Part shown: positions 7,417-10,346 of the stretch, in pieces
Layout of the letters: each line of letters opens with the position of its first letter
Position numbering within the stretch: position 1 is the stretch's first letter
Assembly: GCA_023453725.1 (NCBI GenBank)
Contig: JAEXTB010000195.1
Coordinates: 1-10,346 of the forward strand
DNA length: 10,346 nt
Direction: 5' to 3'
Source: Bacillota bacterium
Lineage (GTDB): Bacteria; Bacillota; Clostridia; Christensenellales; CAG-138
Position numbers and translations under genes: made by a program
Notes under the pieces: generated by a model
Told to the model about the DNA's origin: nothing
Seen by the model: the letters and a program-made list of their open reading frames with translations, nothing else
Database searches by the model: none

Positions 7417-9255
7417 TTATTCGTTGATGATGTATGGGATTGTGACCACTGCCAAATTGCGGCGCTTGAACAAAGAACTCTTTAGCAACCGTGCCGTTTG
7501 GTTGTGCAGCGGATTGTTCCACCACTTGGGAATGATGAACTGCGGCAGCACGACTGTAAGCATTTCATGCTTATTGAGTGCCGCATGCTTCTTATCCACA
7601 TACGAGAGCAACACCTCGTTGACATTACGGTAGGGCGCTTCCTCAACGACTATCGGTATATTAAGGCCCAGCTGCTCATATTGCTTTAGAAGCTTGTCCG
7701 TGGCCTCTTTGACGGTGCTTACGTGATAGATCTCAATTTCCCCATTGAGCGTAAGCGCGTAGTTGAGCGCCTTGATAAAGGACTTGTTGATAGACGCCAC
7801 CGGCAGCAGGACATGGTTCTTGGGCGGCTCTTCAAACACCAGCCCCGAAGAATCCCCCTGGATCATCAGGTTTTCACGCACATGGTCGTAATGGCGGCGG
7901 ATGCGCAGCATCAGAAGTACCAATGCGGGAATGCAGATGATGACCATCCATGCGCCGTGGGTAAATTTGCCCACGGCTATGATGATACAGGTGGCCGCCG
8001 TAATGAGGGTGCCAAAGCCGTTGATAAACGCCTTATGCCTCCAACCGCCTTCCTTGCGGGTGACCCAGCGCTTGTACATGCCCATTTGCGAAAGCGTAAA
8101 GGAAAGGAACACGCCTACCGCGTATAATGGTATCAACTGGTGCGTATCCGCGTGAAAGAATACAACCAGCAGGCTTGCAATGATAAACAGCAGCATGATG
8201 CCGTTAGAGAAACTCAGCCGCGCGCCGCGGTGCCGGAACTGCCGGGCCATAAACCCATCCCGCGCAAGCAGGGATAATAGAAGGGGCAAATCGGCAAATG
8301 CCGTATTGGCGGCCATAATGAGAATGATGGCAGTCGTGGCCTGCACCACATAGAACATCGCGGAATTTAGACCGAACACTTGCCCTGCAATCTGTGCGAC
8401 CACCGTCATGCCTTCCCGGGGGGCGACCTTGTAAACAGCCGCCAGCGCGCATACCCCGCCAAATATGACAAGCACGATGAGCGCAAGGAGTGTGAGAACC
8501 CTTTTTGCGTTTTTCTGCGCGGGCTCTCTAAAATTCGGTATGCCGTTGCTAACAGCCTCGACACCGGTCAAAGCTGTACAACCGGAAGAAAACGCCTTAA
8601 GAAATAAGAATAGCGTTAACTCCTGCGCGGGCTGCGACAAGGGCACGGTAGGCTCGGGAATGATACCAAGTACGATTACCTTAAAGAGTCCCACGAAAAT
8701 CATGGTGAGTATGGTGCCGATAAAGAGATACGTCGGAACACCAAACAACACCGAGGACTCCCGGATACCCCTAAGGTTACCAAGCGTAAGGAATAAAATG
8801 ATGATAAGCGCAAGCCCGACTTTGTGGGGAAGCAATTGTGGGAATGCGGATGTGATGGCCGCGACGCCGGAACTTGCACTAACCGCAACCGTCAGCACAT
8901 AATCAATGGACAGCGAAGCCGCAGCAATCAGGCCCGGGATGCGTCCAAGATTATCGCTTGCCACGCTGTACGAACCGCCGCCGTTGGGATAATTGTCTAT
9001 CGTCTGGCGGTAAGAGAACACCAGAATGAACAACAGCGTAATAATGGCGATAGCGGTGCCCAATAGCGGCTGATATGCCGCAATACCCAAAAGCGGGATA
9101 AGTACCATTAAAATCTCTTCGCACGCATACGAGACGGAAGAGATTGCATCGCTTGAGAGTATAGGTAGCCCCCATAAAGTGTTAAACTTTTCAGATGTTT
9201 CCTCAGCGCTTTTGAGGGAATGCCCTAATAAAATCTCTTTCAGCTTATGAAACAT
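7417..9255 (-). CDS. kimA: KimA-like high-affinity potassium importer (KUP/APC superfamily)
   Basis: An integral membrane protein of 612 residues, almost the same length as B. subtilis KimA (YdaO). About twelve membrane segments span residues 30-450, followed by a cytoplasmic domain (about 479-612). Residues I recall as K+-site residues of KimA are at matching places: D36 and Y43 in LSSDAISSVSY, D118 in SIDYVLTVAVSAS, and T230/E233 in ALTGVEA. YPNGGGSY (89-96) and NLRGIRESS (160-168) are also typical. The family imports K+ with H+ and is controlled by c-di-AMP. The start ATG 9255 is fixed by the N-terminus (MFHKLKEILLGHSLKS resembles KimA) and by an in-frame stop two codons upstream. Its own ribosome site is weak, and a short upstream ORF overlaps the start. 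A related APC amino-acid permease is less likely given the conserved K+-site residues. Confidence 0.88.
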   Translation of the reverse strand: MFHKLKEILLGHSLKSAEETSEKFNTLWGLPILSSDAISSVSYACEEILMVLIPLLGIAAYQPLLGTAIAIITLLFILVFSYRQTIDNYPNGGGSYSVASDNLGRIPGLIAAASLSIDYVLTVAVSASSGVAAITSAFPQLLPHKVGLALIIILFLTLGNLRGIRESSVLFGVPTYLFIGTILTMIFVGLFKVIVLGIIPEPTVPLSQPAQELTLFLFLKAFSSGCTALTGVEAVSNGIPNFREPAQKNAKRVLTLLALIVLVIFGGVCALAAVYKVAPREGMTVVAQIAGQVFGLNSAMFYVVQATTAIILIMAANTAFADLPLLLSLLARDGFMARQFRHRGARLSFSNGIMLLFIIASLLVVFFHADTHQLIPLYAVGVFLSFTLSQMGMYKRWVTRKEGGWRHKAFINGFGTLITAATCIIIAVGKFTHGAWMVIICIPALVLLMLRIRRHYDHVRENLMIQGDSSGLVFEEPPKNHVLLPVASINKSFIKALNYALTLNGEIEIYHVSTVKEATDKLLKQYEQLGLNIPIVVEEAPYRNVNEVLLSYVDKKHAALNKHEMLTVVLPQFIIPKWWNNPLHNQTARLLKSSLFKRRNLAVVTIPYIINE

Positions 9256-9298
9256 GGGTTAACTTGCTCTCTTCCTTATAATTGCTCCCAGTAGCCAT
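9245..9298 (-). CDS. 17-codon upstream ORF overlapping the kimA start (candidate leader peptide)
   Basis: Reads MATGSNYKEESKLTHVS then TAA. It has a better ribosome site than kimA itself: AAAAGGAG ends 7 nt before the ATG, at the canonical distance. Its last 11 nt overlap the first codons of kimA in another frame, so a ribosome ending here is delivered onto the kimA ATG. This suggests translational coupling. The peptide has no family I recognise, and its sequence may not matter. The ORF and ribosome site are visible; translation is inferred. Confidence 0.5.
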   Translation of the reverse strand: MATGSNYKEESKLTHVS

Positions 9299-9348
9299 GG
9301 CTCTGCTCCTTTTATTTGATGTTTCAAATTCTTTTATGCAATAGACTG

Positions 9349-9376
9349 AAAAAAGCGCGTATGCATGCGCGTTTTT
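9349..9376 (-). terminator. terminator-like hairpin in the kimA leader (possible attenuator)
   Basis: Read on the - strand: AAAAA, C, GCGC, an 8-nt loop, GCGC, then TTTTTT. Four GC pairs and five AU pairs surround one mismatch, and the run of six T is the proper end for an intrinsic terminator. It lies about 50 nt before the 17-codon ORF and roughly 95 nt before kimA, so it could only act on transcripts heading into kimA. The GC core is short, so it may be weak. Confidence 0.35.
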
Positions 9377-9437
9377 CAAAATTGCAATCCATTTCGATTG
9401 TCTCTAACGCCTTTAATCCGCTTTCTTTTGCGTTCGC

Positions 9438-9485
9438 TTTTCTGGACGCAGAAAACAGGCGCATACGGCTATGTGCGTAACATAG
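9438..9485 (-). repeat. two perfect short hairpins in the kimA leader
   Basis: TTTTCTG (9438-9444) pairs with CAGAAAA (9449-9455) across a 4-nt loop. CTATGT (9469-9474) pairs with ACATAG (9480-9485) across a 5-nt loop. A looser pairing of GCGCATA with TATGTGCG overlaps the second hairpin and could compete with it. They read equally well on both strands; I assign them to the - strand because they would fall in the kimA leader RNA. Confidence 0.4.
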
Positions 9486-9511
9486 ATGGTATCACAGACA
9501 TTGCCAATAAG

Positions 9512-9607
9512 CTACCACGCCAGCATCGAGCAATCGTGCAAAAAAGCGCCAAATTTCACAATGTCCGGTTCTGCGCAACGCTGCATGATTGCCGCTTGAT
9601 TTTGCAT
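9512..9607 (-). CDS. 31-codon small ORF upstream of kimA, unknown
   Basis: Begins MQNQAAIMQRC and ends HDCSMLAW before TAG. AGGAG (9619-9615) lies 7 nt before the ATG, which is the main reason to list it. It has two cysteines and no signal or membrane segment, and I recognise no family. It sits about 210 nt before the second short ORF and overlaps the interleaved hairpin arms at 9572-9615, so it could be a leader peptide, or a chance ORF with a chance ribosome site. Confidence 0.25.
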   Translation of the reverse strand: MQNQAAIMQRCAEPDIVKFGAFLHDCSMLAW

Positions 9608-9615
9608 GCGCAATC
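9572..9615 (-). repeat. interleaved inverted repeats with alternative pairings
   Basis: TGCGCA (9572-9577) can pair with TGCGCA (9607-9612), and inside it TGCA (9582-9585) with TGCA (9603-9606). In competition, GATTGC (9587-9592) can pair with GCAATC (9610-9615). The two folds share bases 9610-9612, so they exclude one another. In the - strand RNA, the ATG and the bases just upstream of the 31-codon ORF lie in these arms. Confidence 0.4.
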
Positions 9616-9691
9616 TCCTGTTTTCTAGCGCTTTGGTTTCCTTTTCGTCCGCAATATGGCACCACGCCCGACCACATGATGGAATTGTATA

Positions 9692-9710
9692 AAGTTAATG
9701 GAAGTTAATG
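9692..9710. repeat. tandem 9-bp repeat, one helical turn apart
   Basis: AAGTTAATG occurs at 9692-9700 and again at 9702-9710, a 10-bp period. On the - strand this reads as two TTAACT half-sites just ahead of a TATACA/TACAAT candidate -10. Same-face direct repeats of this kind are typical of sites for OmpR/PhoB-type response regulators. B. subtilis PhoP boxes are TTAACA-like tandem repeats, so a Pho-type regulator is one possibility next to a phosphate transporter. The repeat is seen; the regulator is a guess. Confidence 0.4.
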
Positions 9711-9784
9711 CGATACCCCCGCGATTTTGGTTGAAATTTGTTGTGATTTTTTAAGCCATTACTTGCCCTATCTTGTGCACGATA

Positions 9785-9821
9785 TGTTATACTTGAGTAA
9801 AGGTTAAATCAAGCCCTTTAC
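9785..9821 (+). promoter_or_regulatory. extended -10 promoter with a dyad at the start site, upstream of the PiT gene
   Basis: TGT followed by TATACT (9785-9793) is a good extended -10. The best -35 is TTGCCC (9763-9768), with an over-long 19-nt spacer. A perfect 7-bp dyad, GTAAAGG (9797-9803) and CCTTTAC (9815-9821), begins 4 nt later and would cover the start site near 9800, which is the classic place for a repressor. The resulting leader to the PiT gene would be about 195 nt. Confidence 0.45.
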
Positions 9822-9822
9822 A

Positions 9823-9898
9823 TTCCGGCCCGTTTTCACCAACAGGTACAACCATATGGCCGGAACAAGGACAAGCTCCAACTACATCGACGTAGTGG
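9823..9898 (+). repeat. two inverted repeats in the PiT leader
   Basis: TTCCGGCC (9823-9830) pairs perfectly with GGCCGGAA (9858-9865) over a 27-nt loop. A second hairpin, CC(A)ACTAC (9878-9885) with GTAGTGG (9892-9898), has a 6-nt loop and one bulged A. The first stem would tie up the start codon of the 38-codon ORF at 9856. No T-run follows, so these are not simple terminators. Confidence 0.35.
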
Positions 9899-9972
9899 AT
9901 GCTGTTGGGCAGCGCGGGACGAGCTTTGGCGTATTTGCATCGGCGTTTTCCGCAAAAACCTCACGTTCTTAA
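9856..9972 (+). CDS. 38-codon small ORF just upstream of the PiT gene, doubtful
   Basis: Starts MAGTRTSSNYIDVVDAVGQ and stops at TAA 9970-9972, 22 nt before the PiT ATG. It has no convincing ribosome site (only AGGT about 8 nt upstream), no known domain and a composition rich in Ser, Ala and Thr. It is listed because it lies in the same leader RNA and could couple to the transporter. A chance ORF is at least as likely. Confidence 0.18.
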   Translation: MAGTRTSSNYIDVVDAVGQRGTSFGVFASAFSAKTSRS

Positions 9973-9994
9973 CTAGAAAGGTGTATAAAACCTC

Positions 9995-10346
9995 ATGCAA
10001 ACCGGCCTTGTACTCGTCATTCTGCTTGTCTGCGCATCCATCTTTGTCAACGGATGGACGGATGCCCCTAACGCATTGACCACCGTCGTCTCCACCAGGG
10101 TACTGACACCGCGAAAGGCCGTCTTGCTCGCGGCAGTCTTTAACCTTTTGGGCGTTCTCCTCATGGGTACGGCCGTTGCCAAGACCATTTCCAATATTAT
10201 AGAGCTTACACCCGGAAAGGAAGGGCTTATTACACTGGCGGCCGCGCAGCTTTCCATTGTCATCTGGGCGGTAGGCGCATGGATATTTGGCATCCCCACC
10301 AGTGAAAGCCACGCACTGATCGCCGGGCTAACTGGCGCAGCGCTTG
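9995..10346 (+). CDS. PiT-family inorganic phosphate transporter, N-terminal part (3' truncated by window)
   Basis: The first 117 codons are open to the window edge. The family (PHO4 domain) carries phosphate across the inner membrane with H+ or Na+. Visible signs are the N-terminal signature NGWTDAPNALTTVVSTRVL (residues 19-37, with the conserved D23 and N26), a run of hydrophobic helices, and WIFGIPTSESHALIAGLTGA near 96-115, which is the second family hallmark. The start ATG 9995 follows AAAGGTG (9977-9983) at 11 nt and places the signature where PiT proteins have it. Many bacterial PiT genes pair with a DUF47/PhoU-like gene; none lies upstream here, so one may lie beyond the window. It is divergent from the kimA-like gene. 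Confidence 0.9.
   Translation, partial: MQTGLVLVILLVCASIFVNGWTDAPNALTTVVSTRVLTPRKAVLLAAVFNLLGVLLMGTAVAKTISNIIELTPGKEGLITLAAAQLSIVIWAVGAWIFGIPTSESHALIAGLTGAAL

Larger units (their letters stand above)
9256..9994. other. 739-bp divergent intergenic region between kimA-like and PiT genes
   Basis: This stretch has no recognisable protein gene but contains structure on both strands. For kimA (- strand): two short ORFs with good ribosome sites (9298-9245 and 9607-9512); hairpins at 9438-9455 (7-bp perfect stem, 4-nt loop), 9469-9485 (6-bp perfect stem) and 9572-9615 (interleaved arms); and a terminator-like hairpin at 9349-9376. For the PiT gene (+ strand): a promoter at 9785-9793, a dyad at 9797-9821 and a possibly structured leader. 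A tandem repeat at 9692-9710 could serve either gene. A possible - strand kimA promoter is TATACA/TACAAT near 9684-9691; another is TTGATT with TATAAC near 9792-9813. Neither is strong, so the kimA start site is unknown. Confidence 0.7.

Noticed and set aside
9324..9464. 46-codon - strand ORF (MRLFSASRKANAKE...)
   Set aside because: It has no Shine-Dalgarno site, it runs through the hairpin at 9438-9455 and the terminator-like hairpin, and no family is recognisable; it is probably chance.
9365..9628. 87-codon + strand ORF in the intergenic region
   Set aside because: It has no ribosome site and no recognisable domain, and it lies opposite the structured kimA leader and its candidate ORFs.
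9256..9800. c-di-AMP (ydaO/yuaA) riboswitch upstream of kimA
   Set aside because: I read the - strand for the conserved GGGGUGAAU-like and GCUAACCUCG-like segments and found no acceptable match; the expectation came only from the gene's identity.

Overview
The window is ordinary-looking chromosomal DNA from a moderately GC-rich Gram-positive bacterium, most likely a member of Clostridia/Firmicutes. The signs are strong AGGAGG-type ribosome sites, an arginine cluster ending argD-argF-carA-carB, a KimA-type potassium importer and compact intrinsic terminators. The taxon is an inference. I see no phage, transposon, CRISPR array, rRNA or tRNA.

Left part (1-6494, all +): the 3' end of argD overlaps argF by 4 nt. 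A hairpin terminator follows argF, then carA and carB overlap by 10 nt. Together these genes make ornithine and citrulline precursors and carbamoyl phosphate for arginine, and possibly for pyrimidines. The standout feature is that carB does not stop where CarB normally ends (about residue 1060). It runs on in the same frame into a complete diaminopimelate-epimerase (DapF) fold, giving a 1344-residue CarB-DapF fusion. The DapF half keeps the second catalytic cysteine (C1287) and most substrate-binding motifs, but alanine (A1138) stands where the first catalytic cysteine is expected. This fusion is the best candidate here for something undescribed.

Middle (6495-7416): a monocistronic TSUP/YfcA-like membrane transporter has its own extended -10 promoter flanked by a perfect 9-bp dyad. 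It ends at a strong hairpin shared with the convergent gene on the other side.

Right part (7417-10346): a KimA-like K+ importer on the - strand and a truncated PiT-type phosphate transporter on the + strand diverge from a 739-bp intergenic region. That region is not empty. It holds a 17-codon upstream ORF with a good ribosome site that overlaps the kimA start, a second 31-codon ORF with a good ribosome site, several hairpins including a terminator-like one, a 9-bp tandem repeat, and a PiT promoter with a dyad at its expected start site. I could not recognise a c-di-AMP (ydaO) riboswitch, although that is the usual partner of kimA.
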